Source of the DNA: an uncultured Acetobacteraceae bacterium | GTDB lineage: Bacteria; Pseudomonadota; Alphaproteobacteria; Acetobacterales; Acetobacteraceae | NCBI GenBank assembly: GCA_937873175.1 | Contig: CALMVT010000494.1 | Location: forward strand, 1 to 64,000 | Length of the DNA: 64,000 bases | Direction: 5' to 3' | Shown here: positions 24,104 through 33,478 of the stretch, in pieces | How positions within the stretch are numbered: position 1 is the first letter of the stretch | Layout: each line of letters starts with the position of its first letter | The notes under the pieces: model-generated | Database searches by the model: none | What the model was told of the DNA's origin: nothing | The model's input: only the letters and a program-made list of their open reading frames with translations | Translations under genes and position numbers: made by a program

Positions 24104-25534
24104 TTAGCTGGACAGGGGTTCCGCCACGTTTTCGAGCGATTGGCCCTGCGCGTCGATCCCCAAGGCCAGCTCCGTGGCCGCGGCGGCGAGCATCAGCGCG
24201 GCGGCGGCGGCATAGCCGCCGGCCACGAACCAGGACTGCCCGGTGTCGATCAGGCGGCCGAAGATCCAGGGCGCGACGATGCCCCCGACTGCGGTTCCGA
24301 TCGCGTAGAACAGGGCAATGGCAAGCGACCGGGCTTCCAGCGGAAAGATCTCGCTCGCCGTCATGTAGGCGGAACTCGCGGCGGCGGACGCCACGAAGAA
24401 GATGGCCATCCACGCGAAGGTCTGCGTCCAGGCGGTGAGCACGCCGCTGCCGAACAGCGCCGCGACAACGATCAGCAGCACGCCGCTCAGGCCGTAGGTC
24501 GCCGTGATCATCTTGCGGCGGCCGATCGAGTCGAACAACGGGCCGATCACGATCGGGCCGAGGAAGTTGCCCGCCGCCAAGGGCAGGATGTAAAGCCCGG
24601 TGCGCTCGTTCGGCACCTGGTAGAACGTCGCGAGCACCAGGCCGTAGGTGAAGAACACCGCGTTGAACAGGAACGCCTGCGCGGTCATCAGCACCACGGC
24701 CAGCAGGCTGCGGGCACGGAACTTGCCAAACATGGCCTTGAAGATCGGCGCCAACCCGACATGGGGCTGCGGGCGCAGCTTCAGCGTTTTCGCCTCCGGC
24801 TCCGGCAGGTCCCGGCCGGTGTCGCGCTTCACCCGCGCCTCGATCTCGCGCAGCGTGTCGTCGGCCTCCTGCTGGCGGGCATGGGTGACCAGCCAGCGCG
24901 GGCTTTCCGGCACGAAGCGACGCAGGAACACCACGAAGATGCCGAGCACGCCGCCAATGCCGAAGCCAATGCGCCAGCCCAGGTCCAGCCCGACCAGGGT
25001 GCCCCCGAGCAGCAGCAGCGACCCGGCGGCGCCGGCGGCCGCGCCGAACCAATAGCTGCCGTTCACGATCATGTCGATGCGGCCGCGCAGCCGGGCCGGG
25101 ATCAGCTCGTCGATGGCCGAGTTGACCGAAGCGTAGCCGCCGCCGATGCCGATGCCGGTCAGCAGCCGGAAGGCAGCGAAGCTCCAGCCGTTCCAGCTCA
25201 GCGCCGTCAGGATCACGCCGACGAAGTAAAGCCCAAGCGTGACGTTGAACAGCGGACGACGGCCGACGCGGTCGGTGAGCCAGCCGAAGAACACCGCGCC
25301 GGACACCGCCCCCACCACGTAGCAGGACGCGATGGCGCCGACCTGTTCGGACGACAGGGCCAGGGTCCGCTTGTCCTGCAGCACCGGGCCGATCGAGCCG
25401 ACGATCGTCACCTCCAGCCCGTCCAGCACCCAGGTGATGCCCAAGGCCGCAATCACCAGCAGGTGGAAGCGGCTGAACGGCAGCCGGTCGAGGCGCGCAG
25501 GGATGTCGGTCTCGATTTCCCGCGCGTCCGTCAT
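24104..25534 (-). CDS. MFS transporter (sugar/organic acid:H+ symporter type)
   Basis: LGITWVLDGLEVTIVGSIGPVLQD; GWLTDRVGRRPLFNVTLGLY; 12 hydrophobic segments. Confidence 0.88.
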   Translation of the reverse strand: MTDAREIETDIPARLDRLPFSRFHLLVIAALGITWVLDGLEVTIVGSIGPVLQDKRTLALSSEQVGAIASCYVVGAVSGAVFFGWLTDRVGRRPLFNVTLGLYFVGVILTALSWNGWSFAAFRLLTGIGIGGGYASVNSAIDELIPARLRGRIDMIVNGSYWFGAAAGAAGSLLLLGGTLVGLDLGWRIGFGIGGVLGIFVVFLRRFVPESPRWLVTHARQQEADDTLREIEARVKRDTGRDLPEPEAKTLKLRPQPHVGLAPIFKAMFGKFRARSLLAVVLMTAQAFLFNAVFFTYGLVLATFYQVPNERTGLYILPLAAGNFLGPIVIGPLFDSIGRRKMITATYGLSGVLLIVVAALFGSGVLTAWTQTFAWMAIFFVASAAASSAYMTASEIFPLEARSLAIALFYAIGTAVGGIVAPWIFGRLIDTGQSWFVAGGYAAAAALMLAAAATELALGIDAQGQSLENVAEPLSS

Positions 25535-25724
25535 GGGGCACGGCCGGCAGGCTGGCCCCTTCCTACGGCCCGGAAGCGGATGGGGGCAGCCGCCGCCGTG
25601 AGCATAGGCCTCCGCCGGCCGGGCCGGGCGGCCTGCTCGCAGCGGGGAAGGAAGCCAGTACGAGCCATGCGGCGCATCCTATTGTCGTTGGAGTGGAGCA
25701 AATGACCCGATGCGTCCGGCCGCA

Positions 25725-26387
25725 TCATCGCGATGCCAACCGCTGCTCGTAAGCCTGAACGAAGCGCGTCGCCGGGAACAGCAGCGCGAAGTAGATCAAC
25801 GCGACCACCGTGTAAACCTCAAGGGGACGGTAGGTGTCCGCAGTGATCAACGTGCCCTGGTAAAGCAGGTCGGGCACCGCAATCGTCGAAACGAGAGACG
25901 TGTTCTTGAGCTGGATGATGGACTGGTTCATGAAGGGCGGCACCATGCGCCGCACAGCCTGCGGCAGCACCACCAAACGCATGACGTGCCGACGCCGCAG
26001 CCCCAGCGCCCGCGCGGCGTCCCACTGCCCCGCCTCGATCGACACGATGCCGCCGCGGAAGATTTCGGCGTAGAACGCGCCCGTGTACAACGAAAGCACC
26101 GCGGTTGCGGCGACGGTCGCCGGGATCTGCACACCCAGGATCACCGGCAGCGCGTAATAGAACCAGATAATCTGGACCAGCAGCGGCGTGCACCGGAACG
26201 CCTCGATCAACCCCACCAGCGGTGCGTTGACGAGACGGGATTTCGACAGCCGCGCCAGCCCGACCAGCAACCCGACCACCAAGCCGAGCAGGATCGTGCC
26301 CACCGTGTAGGCCAGGGTGACGAGCACGCCGGACATGAATAACGGCGCGTAGCGCCACAGGAACCCGAAGCTCCATTGGTAGGCCAC
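25725..26387 (-). CDS. Polar amino acid ABC transporter permease
   Basis: 220 aa HisM/GltJ-type; GLIEAFRCTPLLVQIIWFYYALP; AGQWDAARALGLRRRHVMRLVVLPQAVRRMVPP. Confidence 0.88.
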   Translation of the reverse strand: MAYQWSFGFLWRYAPLFMSGVLVTLAYTVGTILLGLVVGLLVGLARLSKSRLVNAPLVGLIEAFRCTPLLVQIIWFYYALPVILGVQIPATVAATAVLSLYTGAFYAEIFRGGIVSIEAGQWDAARALGLRRRHVMRLVVLPQAVRRMVPPFMNQSIIQLKNTSLVSTIAVPDLLYQGTLITADTYRPLEVYTVVALIYFALLFPATRFVQAYEQRLASR

Positions 26388-26403
26388 CCGGCGTTCGACG
26401 CTT

Positions 26404-27252
26404 TTAAAAGCTCAGCTCGGACGGCAGGTCATCCGGCTTCACGCCCAACTGCTCAAGCCCGGCCAGCATCCATTCCCGGATCTGGCCGGTGCCGCGGTTG
26501 TAATCGAGCCAGGCGTCCAGCACCTCCCGGAAGCGCGTGTCGGCCTCACGCTGGAGGCCCAGGCTGCTCGGCAGCGCCACCGTGGGACGGCCAAGCAGGT
26601 GATACGGCCCTAGGCCCGAGTTCTTGCCCACGGCGGCTAGCCCCAGCAGCCCCGCCAGGATGTCCACGTCCACCCGGCCGGATTGCAGCGCCAGGATGCA
26701 CTCGTCGCGCGTCTTGAACCCGGTGAGCTGCGCCTTGGGGGCGAACCGGTGCGCGCAGGTGTCGTGCAAGGAGCCGATGTCGAACGCCACCCGGATGTCG
26801 GGCTTGTTGATGTCGTCCCACGTCTTGGGATTGAAGCCCTTCTTCGCCAGGCAGCCGAACGGGTTGATGATCGCCGGGCGGGTGAAGCCGATGGCGAGCG
26901 CGCGCTGCGGCGTCGGGTTCAAGGCGAAGGCGAGGTCGATCTTGTTGGATTGCAGGTCGAGCACCGAGTTGCCGTAAGTGGATTCGACGTATTCCAGCTT
27001 GGCGCCGAACACGTCCGCGATGCTCTTGGCCATCTCGATGGAAGCGCCGCTCCAGGCGCCCGTCATCAGGTCCTTGCGGAAATATGGCAGCTCGCCGGGC
27101 AAGGCCGCGACCCGCAGCGCCTTGGTGCGCCCGATGCGCTCAAACGTGCTTTCCCGGCTGTCCTGCGCCTGCGCCTGCGCCGCCGCGGCCACGCCGGCCA
27201 CCGGCAGCGCCGCCATTGTTGCCGCGAGGGATCGGCGAGTTCGGCTGGTCAT
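26404..27252 (-). CDS. Amino acid ABC transporter substrate-binding protein
   Basis: ERIGRTKALRVAALPGELPYF...GASIEMAKSIADVFGAKLEYVESTYGNSVLDLQSNKIDLAFALNPTPQRALAIGFTRP. Confidence 0.87.
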   Translation of the reverse strand: MTSRTRRSLAATMAALPVAGVAAAAQAQAQDSRESTFERIGRTKALRVAALPGELPYFRKDLMTGAWSGASIEMAKSIADVFGAKLEYVESTYGNSVLDLQSNKIDLAFALNPTPQRALAIGFTRPAIINPFGCLAKKGFNPKTWDDINKPDIRVAFDIGSLHDTCAHRFAPKAQLTGFKTRDECILALQSGRVDVDILAGLLGLAAVGKNSGLGPYHLLGRPTVALPSSLGLQREADTRFREVLDAWLDYNRGTGQIREWMLAGLEQLGVKPDDLPSELSF

Positions 27253-28580
27253 GGCATGCTCCTTTCCGTTGTGCTCGCAGCAAGGCCGGCCTGAGCGGGT
27301 GCGCGCCGCGTTGCCCCTCGCCGGAACCGCGCCGGGTCGAACGGCGCCACCGGAATTTCGGGCGGCCGGCCGGCAACTAACTGCGCCGCCACGCGCGCCG
27401 TCCGGGCGGCGGCGACCAGCCCGATGTGGCCGTGGCCGAACGCATACACCACGTCCGGCGTGGCATGCGCCCGGCCCAAGCAAGGCAGGCCATCCGGCAG
27501 GCTGGGCCGGTGCCCCATCCATACCTTGACCCGGCCGGCCGGCAACGTGCGCGGCAGGCCGGGGAAGCACCGCAGGAGGTGGTCGCGCAGCACCTCCGCC
27601 CGCCGCCAGTCCGGCGCGGCCTCCAGGCCCGCGATCTCCACCTGACCGGCGCATCGCAGCCCGCCCTCCGTCATCGTGATCGCCATCTTGCCGTCGGACG
27701 GCATCAGCGGCAGCGTCGGGCCGGCTTCCGGATCGCTCAGCACCGCATGGTAGCCGCGCTCGCTTTGGAGCGGCACGCGATCCCCGGCCGCGGCGGCGAG
27801 CGCCTTTGAGTGGACGCCCGCGCTGACAACCGCGGCGTCGCAGGCCAGCGTGCCGCCGTCGGTTTCCACGCCGCGCAAGCGGCCGCCTTCGATCCTGAAC
27901 CCGGTCGCGCGCCGCCGCTCCATTACGGCGCCGTCCCGCCGGGCCAGGGCCGCCATGGCCGCGACGTATGCGCCGGGGTCGCGGCAATGCCCGGCCTCCT
28001 CGATCAGCACGCCGAAACGGTAGCGCCGGTCCAGCGCCGGCTCGCGCTGGCGCATCTCGTCCTCGTCCAGCTCAAGCCAGCCTATGCCGACGGAAGCGCG
28101 GATGCGGAATGCCATCGCTTCGGCTTCAAAGGTGGCGCGGTCCGGGTAGACGTACATCAGGCCCCGCTGCTCGATCAGGTGGCCCACCCCGGCCTCCTCC
28201 GCCAGCTTGCGGTGCAGCGCCGGGGCGTCCAGCAGCAACGGCCGCAGGGCCTGGGCGGCACGGGCCACCCGCGCCTCGGTCCAACCGGCGAGGAGGTAGC
28301 GCAGCAGCCAGGGCGTTGCGCGCGGCAGGGCCCGCCACCGGATCGACAGCGGCCCGAGCGGATCGGCCAGGTAGCGCGGCACCTTGCGCCACGTTCCCGG
28401 CCCGGCCGGCGGGATCACCGACATCGTCGAAAGCCAGCACCCGTTGCCGTAGCTGGCCGCCTGCTCGCCGCCGGGCTCGCCGGGTTCGATCATCGTGACC
28501 TGGTGCCCGTCGCGCATCAGTTCGAGCGCGGCTGCCGCCCCCACCGCGCCCGCGCCGATCACGGCGACATGCCGGCTCAA
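27249..28580 (-). CDS. FAD-dependent D-amino acid dehydrogenase family oxidoreductase
   Basis: HVAVIGAGAVGAAAALELMRDGHQVTMIEPGEPGGEQAASYGNGCWLS; YAFGHGHIGLVAA; 4-nt overlap with the SBP start. Confidence 0.85.
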   Translation of the reverse strand: MSRHVAVIGAGAVGAAAALELMRDGHQVTMIEPGEPGGEQAASYGNGCWLSTMSVIPPAGPGTWRKVPRYLADPLGPLSIRWRALPRATPWLLRYLLAGWTEARVARAAQALRPLLLDAPALHRKLAEEAGVGHLIEQRGLMYVYPDRATFEAEAMAFRIRASVGIGWLELDEDEMRQREPALDRRYRFGVLIEEAGHCRDPGAYVAAMAALARRDGAVMERRRATGFRIEGGRLRGVETDGGTLACDAAVVSAGVHSKALAAAAGDRVPLQSERGYHAVLSDPEAGPTLPLMPSDGKMAITMTEGGLRCAGQVEIAGLEAAPDWRRAEVLRDHLLRCFPGLPRTLPAGRVKVWMGHRPSLPDGLPCLGRAHATPDVVYAFGHGHIGLVAAARTARVAAQLVAGRPPEIPVAPFDPARFRRGATRRAPAQAGLAASTTERSMP

Positions 28581-28592
28581 GCGGCCACCCGC

Positions 28593-29564
28593 CTAGACAA
28601 CCTGGTTCCGCAAAGCCGCGCCGCCTCGCCAAAGGCGGCCGAGGTTCTCCATCAGAACCTCGACCACGTTGTCCTCATAGCTGCGCGTTTCGCCGCCGAG
28701 GTGGGACGTGATGAACACGCCCGGCGCCGTCCAGAGCGGGGAGGCGGCCGGCAGCGGCTCCTCCGCCACGACGTCCAGGGCCGCACCCGCGATCCCGCCG
28801 GACTGCAGCGCCGCGATCAGGTCGCCTTCCACCACGCAGCCGCCCCGCGCCACGTTGACCAGATAGGCCGACGGCTTCATGCGCCCGAACGCCGCGGCGT
28901 CCATGAGGCCCGTCGTGTCCGCGGTGAGCGGGCAGGCGAGCGCCGCGAAGTCCGCCCTGGGCAGCAGCGCCGGCAGATCCGCGAAGTTGTGCACGGCGTC
29001 CGCCCCCTCGGCGCCCTTCGCCGGGTCTTGCCGGACGCCGATCACGGTCATCTCGAAGGCTTTCGCAAGCCGCGCCAGGCGCCCGCCGATGCCCCCGAGG
29101 CCGACCACCAGCAGGGTCTTGCCGGTCAGCTCGTCTTCCCGGTCGGCGGGGTTGCCCGCCATGGGGCGCCAATGCCGGCGCTTTTGGTTGTCCCATGCTT
29201 CCGGCAAGCGCCGGGCCAGGGCCAGGATCAACGCCATCGCGTGGTGCGCCACGGCCCGGGCGTTCACGCCTCGCGCGCTTGCCAGGCGGACGCCCTTTGC
29301 GCGCAGCGCCGCCTGGTCGAACTGGTCCACGCCCGCGCTGACCGACTGGATGAATGTCAGCCTCGGTGCGCCAGCGAGCAGGTCGTTGCGCCACAGGTTC
29401 GACACCACCACGACATCCGCTTCCGCCACGCGCTGCTTGAAATCGGCGGCGTTGCGGACCTCGACGACATGCAAGCCGGGGTGCGCGGCATCCAAGCGCG
29501 ACTTGAGCTGATAAGCCGGGTGGGCGATGCAGATCGTGAGATGTTCCCGGGCCGGCAGCATCAA
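28593..29564 (-). CDS. D-2-hydroxyacid dehydrogenase
   Basis: GKTLLVVGLGGIGGRLARLAKAFEMTVIGVRQDP; AYLVNVARGGCVVEGDLIAALQSGGIAGAALDVVAEEPL. Confidence 0.88.
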   Translation of the reverse strand: MMLPAREHLTICIAHPAYQLKSRLDAAHPGLHVVEVRNAADFKQRVAEADVVVVSNLWRNDLLAGAPRLTFIQSVSAGVDQFDQAALRAKGVRLASARGVNARAVAHHAMALILALARRLPEAWDNQKRRHWRPMAGNPADREDELTGKTLLVVGLGGIGGRLARLAKAFEMTVIGVRQDPAKGAEGADAVHNFADLPALLPRADFAALACPLTADTTGLMDAAAFGRMKPSAYLVNVARGGCVVEGDLIAALQSGGIAGAALDVVAEEPLPAASPLWTAPGVFITSHLGGETRSYEDNVVEVLMENLGRLWRGGAALRNQVV

Positions 29565-29767
29565 CCGTCACTCCTGCTGACCTGAACCTGCCCTGTGGGA
29601 TGATGGGCCTTTGATCGTTGGAGAAATCTGCACAACCGACCGGCTTGCCGCATTCCACCGCCCCGCCCTATCCCAAAGGATTACAGGATGAGGCTGGGCC
29701 ATAGAGACCGATGGCGCAAGCAGGAACAGGCGGTGCGCCGCGCCTTCAAGGCAGCCAAAGGGCTTTG

Positions 29768-32125
29768 TCAGCCTGGGACCGCAATCCTTGGGGACACAGT
29801 CCTGAGCAGGAGCCCAAGCTCGTGCGGCGCCTGCGGCCGGGCGAGCAGGAAACCCTGCGCCGCGTCACAGCCCACCTGGCGCAGGAACGCAAGCTGCGCA
29901 TCATGTTCCACCCCCTCCGCCACCACCCGCTTGCCGAGCGCGTGGCCGAGGCTCACCATGGCCTGCACCACCGCCTCGTCCTCCGGATCGCAGCCGATCT
30001 CCTGCACAAAGGAGCGGTCGATCTTGATCTTCGCCACCGGCAGGCGCCGGAGGGAAGCGAGCGAGCTGTAGCCCGTCCCGAAGTCATCCAGCGCCAAGCG
30101 GATGCCGCGCGCTGCGAGGCCGAGCAAGGCCCGGTCAATCGTGCCCTCGGAGCGTTCCATGAACAGGCTCTCCGTGATCTCCAGCTCAAGCCCGCGCGGG
30201 TCGAGGCCGCTTGCGCGCAGGGCGTCGTCGATCTCCTGCAGGAAGCCGTCGTGGCGCAGTTGCGCAGGCGACAGGTTGACCATCATCACGAGTTGGAGGC
30301 CCTCGTCCTGCCAGGCCCTCGCCTGCCGGCACGCCTCGCCCAGCACCCAGGCGCCGAGCGGGCGGATCAGGCCGCTCGCCTCGGCCACGGGGATGAACTC
30401 GCCCGGCAGCACCAGCCTGCGCTCCGGGTGACGCCAGCGCACCAGCGCTTCCACGCTGTCCACGCGGCCGGTCCTGAGATCGACCTGCGGCTGGTAGTGC
30501 AGAACGAACTCTCCCTTGTCGAGCGCGGCGCGCAGCTCGCGCTCAAGCCGTCCCCGCGCCTGCACCTCGGTGTCCATGGACGGCGCAAAGGCGCTGAACC
30601 GGCCACGGCCGTCCTGCTTGGCCTTGTAAAGCGCCAGGTCGGCTTTCCTGATCAACTCGTCGGCCTGGTCAGCCTCTCCCTCCGACAGCGCAATCCCGAC
30701 GCTGGCCGAGACGTGCACCTCCTGCCCCGCCAACACGAATGGCCCGGCGAGCGTGTCGATCAAACGTTGCGCCAGCGCCGCCTCTCCGCTTCCCGCCAGG
30801 CCGGGCTGCACGACGGCGAACTCGTCCCCGCCAAGGCGGGCCAGCGTGTCGCCGGGACGCAGCGCCTTTCTGAACCGCTCGGCGGCCGCGCGCAGCAACC
30901 CGTCGCCTGCCGGGTGGCCCAGCGTGTCGTTGATGTTCTTGAAATGATCGAGATCGAGCAGCAGCAGGCCGAGGCGCGAGCCGCTGGCATGCGCAAGCCC
31001 GAGCGCCTGCTGCAGCCGCTCGTGAAGCAGGACCCGGTTGGGCAGGCCCGTCAACTGGTCGTGGTGGGCCAGGTGCCTGACCCGTTCTTCGGCCCGCTTG
31101 CGTTCCGTGATGTCCATGGCGGCGCCAACCGCGCCGGTGGGTTTGCCCCCGGCGTCCCGCACCGTCGCGGCGCTGATCAGCATGTCGAGGAAGGCTCCGT
31201 TGTCGAACACCACCCGGAGTTCCTCGCCCTGCACCGTTTCGCCGCGCGCAGCCCGCCGCAGGGGCAGGTCCTCGGCCGGCACCTCCTTGTTTTCCCTGAG
31301 CACCCGGATGTGCCCCGGCCAGTCCTTCTCCGGTGCTGGGAGCGCCCCTGCGGCTTTCGGCTGGAGGCGCAGCATCTCAGCCGCGCAGCGGCTGCTTGTG
31401 ATCCGCCGGGCGTCCGGGTCATGCGCGAGCCAAACGGCCACCGGCACTGTCTGCATCACCGCATCCAGCTCCGCGCCCCGGCGCTCGACCAGCCGCTGGA
31501 GGCCGTGTTGCGCCCGTTGCAGGTCCGCGACGAGATCCGCGTTCTCAAGGTGCAGCTTCGCCGACCGCCGAAGCGAGCGATGCACCTGGTAGGCCACCGC
31601 CGACAGGCCAACCGCATAGGCCAGGATCGTGAGCGCCATCGTCTGCGCGGCGGGGTCTCCGGTGAGGGCGAGGCGCACCGTGTCCGGCAGGATCGCCGGG
31701 ACGACAAAGGCGTAGAGGACCTTCAGGTCACCCGCGAGGTTCGCCACCGCGCCCGCCACCATGCCGGCGAGGAAGAAGGGCACGAGCATCTGCTGCGCCG
31801 GGGAACCAAGGCCGTCGAACAACGGACCAACCACGCCCCAGCCGACGCCGGTCGCCCCTGAGCTTGCGATGAGCCATGCGGCGGAGTCACGTGGCGACCC
31901 ACCCCTCGCGTGCCGCCACCAGCAGAGCAGGCGGACGACCTGCGAAAACAGCATGTAGCCGAGCCAGGCGGCGAGCGCCGGCGTCGGCGCGGCATCGGCG
32001 ATGCCGGAAGCGAACAGGAATGCCGTGACGACGTTGATCAAAGCGAGGAGCGGCTGCCGAGGCAGAAGCTCGGCCAGCAGTTCATTCCGAAGGGAATGGC
32101 GGTCATGATTGTTCTTGGCCAGCAT
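29768..32125 (-). CDS. Membrane-anchored PAS-GGDEF-EAL c-di-GMP protein
   Basis: Intact RLGGDEFAVV and VEALVRWRHP, DDFGTGYSSL; N-terminal multi-TM region. Confidence 0.9.
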   Translation of the reverse strand: MLAKNNHDRHSLRNELLAELLPRQPLLALINVVTAFLFASGIADAAPTPALAAWLGYMLFSQVVRLLCWWRHARGGSPRDSAAWLIASSGATGVGWGVVGPLFDGLGSPAQQMLVPFFLAGMVAGAVANLAGDLKVLYAFVVPAILPDTVRLALTGDPAAQTMALTILAYAVGLSAVAYQVHRSLRRSAKLHLENADLVADLQRAQHGLQRLVERRGAELDAVMQTVPVAVWLAHDPDARRITSSRCAAEMLRLQPKAAGALPAPEKDWPGHIRVLRENKEVPAEDLPLRRAARGETVQGEELRVVFDNGAFLDMLISAATVRDAGGKPTGAVGAAMDITERKRAEERVRHLAHHDQLTGLPNRVLLHERLQQALGLAHASGSRLGLLLLDLDHFKNINDTLGHPAGDGLLRAAAERFRKALRPGDTLARLGGDEFAVVQPGLAGSGEAALAQRLIDTLAGPFVLAGQEVHVSASVGIALSEGEADQADELIRKADLALYKAKQDGRGRFSAFAPSMDTEVQARGRLERELRAALDKGEFVLHYQPQVDLRTGRVDSVEALVRWRHPERRLVLPGEFIPVAEASGLIRPLGAWVLGEACRQARAWQDEGLQLVMMVNLSPAQLRHDGFLQEIDDALRASGLDPRGLELEITESLFMERSEGTIDRALLGLAARGIRLALDDFGTGYSSLASLRRLPVAKIKIDRSFVQEIGCDPEDEAVVQAMVSLGHALGKRVVAEGVEHDAQLAFLRQVGCDAAQGFLLARPQAPHELGLLLRTVSPRIAVPG

Positions 32126-32461
32126 CGGCGCCCTTCTTACTCGCTGAACCGAAGCAGCCGGAGCGACGCCGGCCCAATCATGGCCTGATGAAATATCAGC
32201 AGTTGAAAGATGATCCTGACCAACCCCTAAAAAGTCAGGAACTTGCATTTCAGCTCGACTAAAAGTTGTATGTCACTTGCTTGTTCCCTGACAAGGGCCA
32301 ATGCTTCTCGGATCTGCCAACCGCTGCGCGTGTGCCTTCGCGGGTAGGCGTGCATTAAAACCATGCCGCTGCCCGAAGGGGCCAGGCGGCCGGCGCCGGT
32401 TGCCTTGCGTGACCTGCCAGGCCACTGTTCAAGCCGCCATGCCTGCGCGGAGGGACAGCGC

Positions 32462-33478
32462 GTGACCGTGATCCACTCTCCATCCGCCGACATCCTGCTC
32501 GGGCTGCGCGCGATGGGCTTGCTGCCGGACAGCGCGGCCGTGGCGGGCGAACCGCTCGCGGGCGGCGTGTCCTCCGACATCTGGCGGGTGGAACTGCCGA
32601 GCCGCGGCGCTGTTTGCATCAAGCGCGCCTTGCCGAAACTGAAGGTGGCGGCGGACTGGGAAGCGCCCGTCGCGCGCAATCTCTACGAGGCACGCTGGAT
32701 GCGCCAGGCCAACGCGGCCGTGCCAGGCTCCGCGCCGGCGCTGCTCGGCCAGGACGAGGCCACGGGCACGCTGGCGATGGAGTGGCTGCCGCCGGAGCGG
32801 CACGCGCTTTGGAAAACCCGGCTGCGCGACGGCCATGCCGACCCGGCCTTCGCGACGGAGGTGGCGCGACGCCTGGTCCGCATCCATGCCGCCACCGCCG
32901 CCGATCCCGCCCTCGCCGCGTGCTTTCCGACCGACACCATCTTCCACGCCATCCGGCTGGAGCCGTACCTGCTCGCCACCGCGCGCGCGCATCCGGACCT
33001 GGCATCGCCGCTGCAGGAACTGGCGGACACCACGGCGGCGACGCGGCGGGCGCTGGTGCACGGCGACGTCAGCCCGAAGAACATCCTGGCCGGGGCTGCC
33101 GGGCCGGTGTTCCTGGATGCGGAGTGCGCCTGGTGGGGAGATCCCGCCTTTGACCTCGCGTTCTGCCTGAACCATCTGCTGCTGAAATGTTTGTGGACGC
33201 CCGCGGCACGGGCTGCGTTCCTCGCCTGCTTCGACGCGCTGGCGGCGGCTTACCTGGCCGGGGTGGATTGGGAGCCGGTTGCTGGGTTGGAACAGCGCGC
33301 TGCCCGGTTGCTGCCCGGCCTGTTCCTGGCGCGCGTGGACGGCAAAAGCCCGGTCGAGTACCTGACTGAGGAGGCAGACAAGGACCGCGTGCGGCGGGTC
33401 GCGCGCCCGCTTCTGGCGGTGCCGGTGGATCGCCTGGCCGCCGTGCGCGCTGCCTGGGCCGAGGAGTTGGAGCAATGA
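32462..33478 (+). CDS. APH/methylthioribose-kinase-like small-molecule phosphotransferase
   Basis: ALVHGDVSPKNILAGAAGPVFLDAECAWWGDPAFDLAF kinase motifs. Confidence 0.82.
   Translation: MTVIHSPSADILLGLRAMGLLPDSAAVAGEPLAGGVSSDIWRVELPSRGAVCIKRALPKLKVAADWEAPVARNLYEARWMRQANAAVPGSAPALLGQDEATGTLAMEWLPPERHALWKTRLRDGHADPAFATEVARRLVRIHAATAADPALAACFPTDTIFHAIRLEPYLLATARAHPDLASPLQELADTTAATRRALVHGDVSPKNILAGAAGPVFLDAECAWWGDPAFDLAFCLNHLLLKCLWTPAARAAFLACFDALAAAYLAGVDWEPVAGLEQRAARLLPGLFLARVDGKSPVEYLTEEADKDRVRRVARPLLAVPVDRLAAVRAAWAEELEQ

Noticed and set aside
22976-25705. 909-aa plus-strand ORF
   Set aside because: Antisense to glpD, glpR and the MFS gene; His/Gln/Arg-rich shadow translation
29711-31861. 716-aa plus-strand ORF
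   Set aside because: Antisense shadow of the GGDEF-EAL gene
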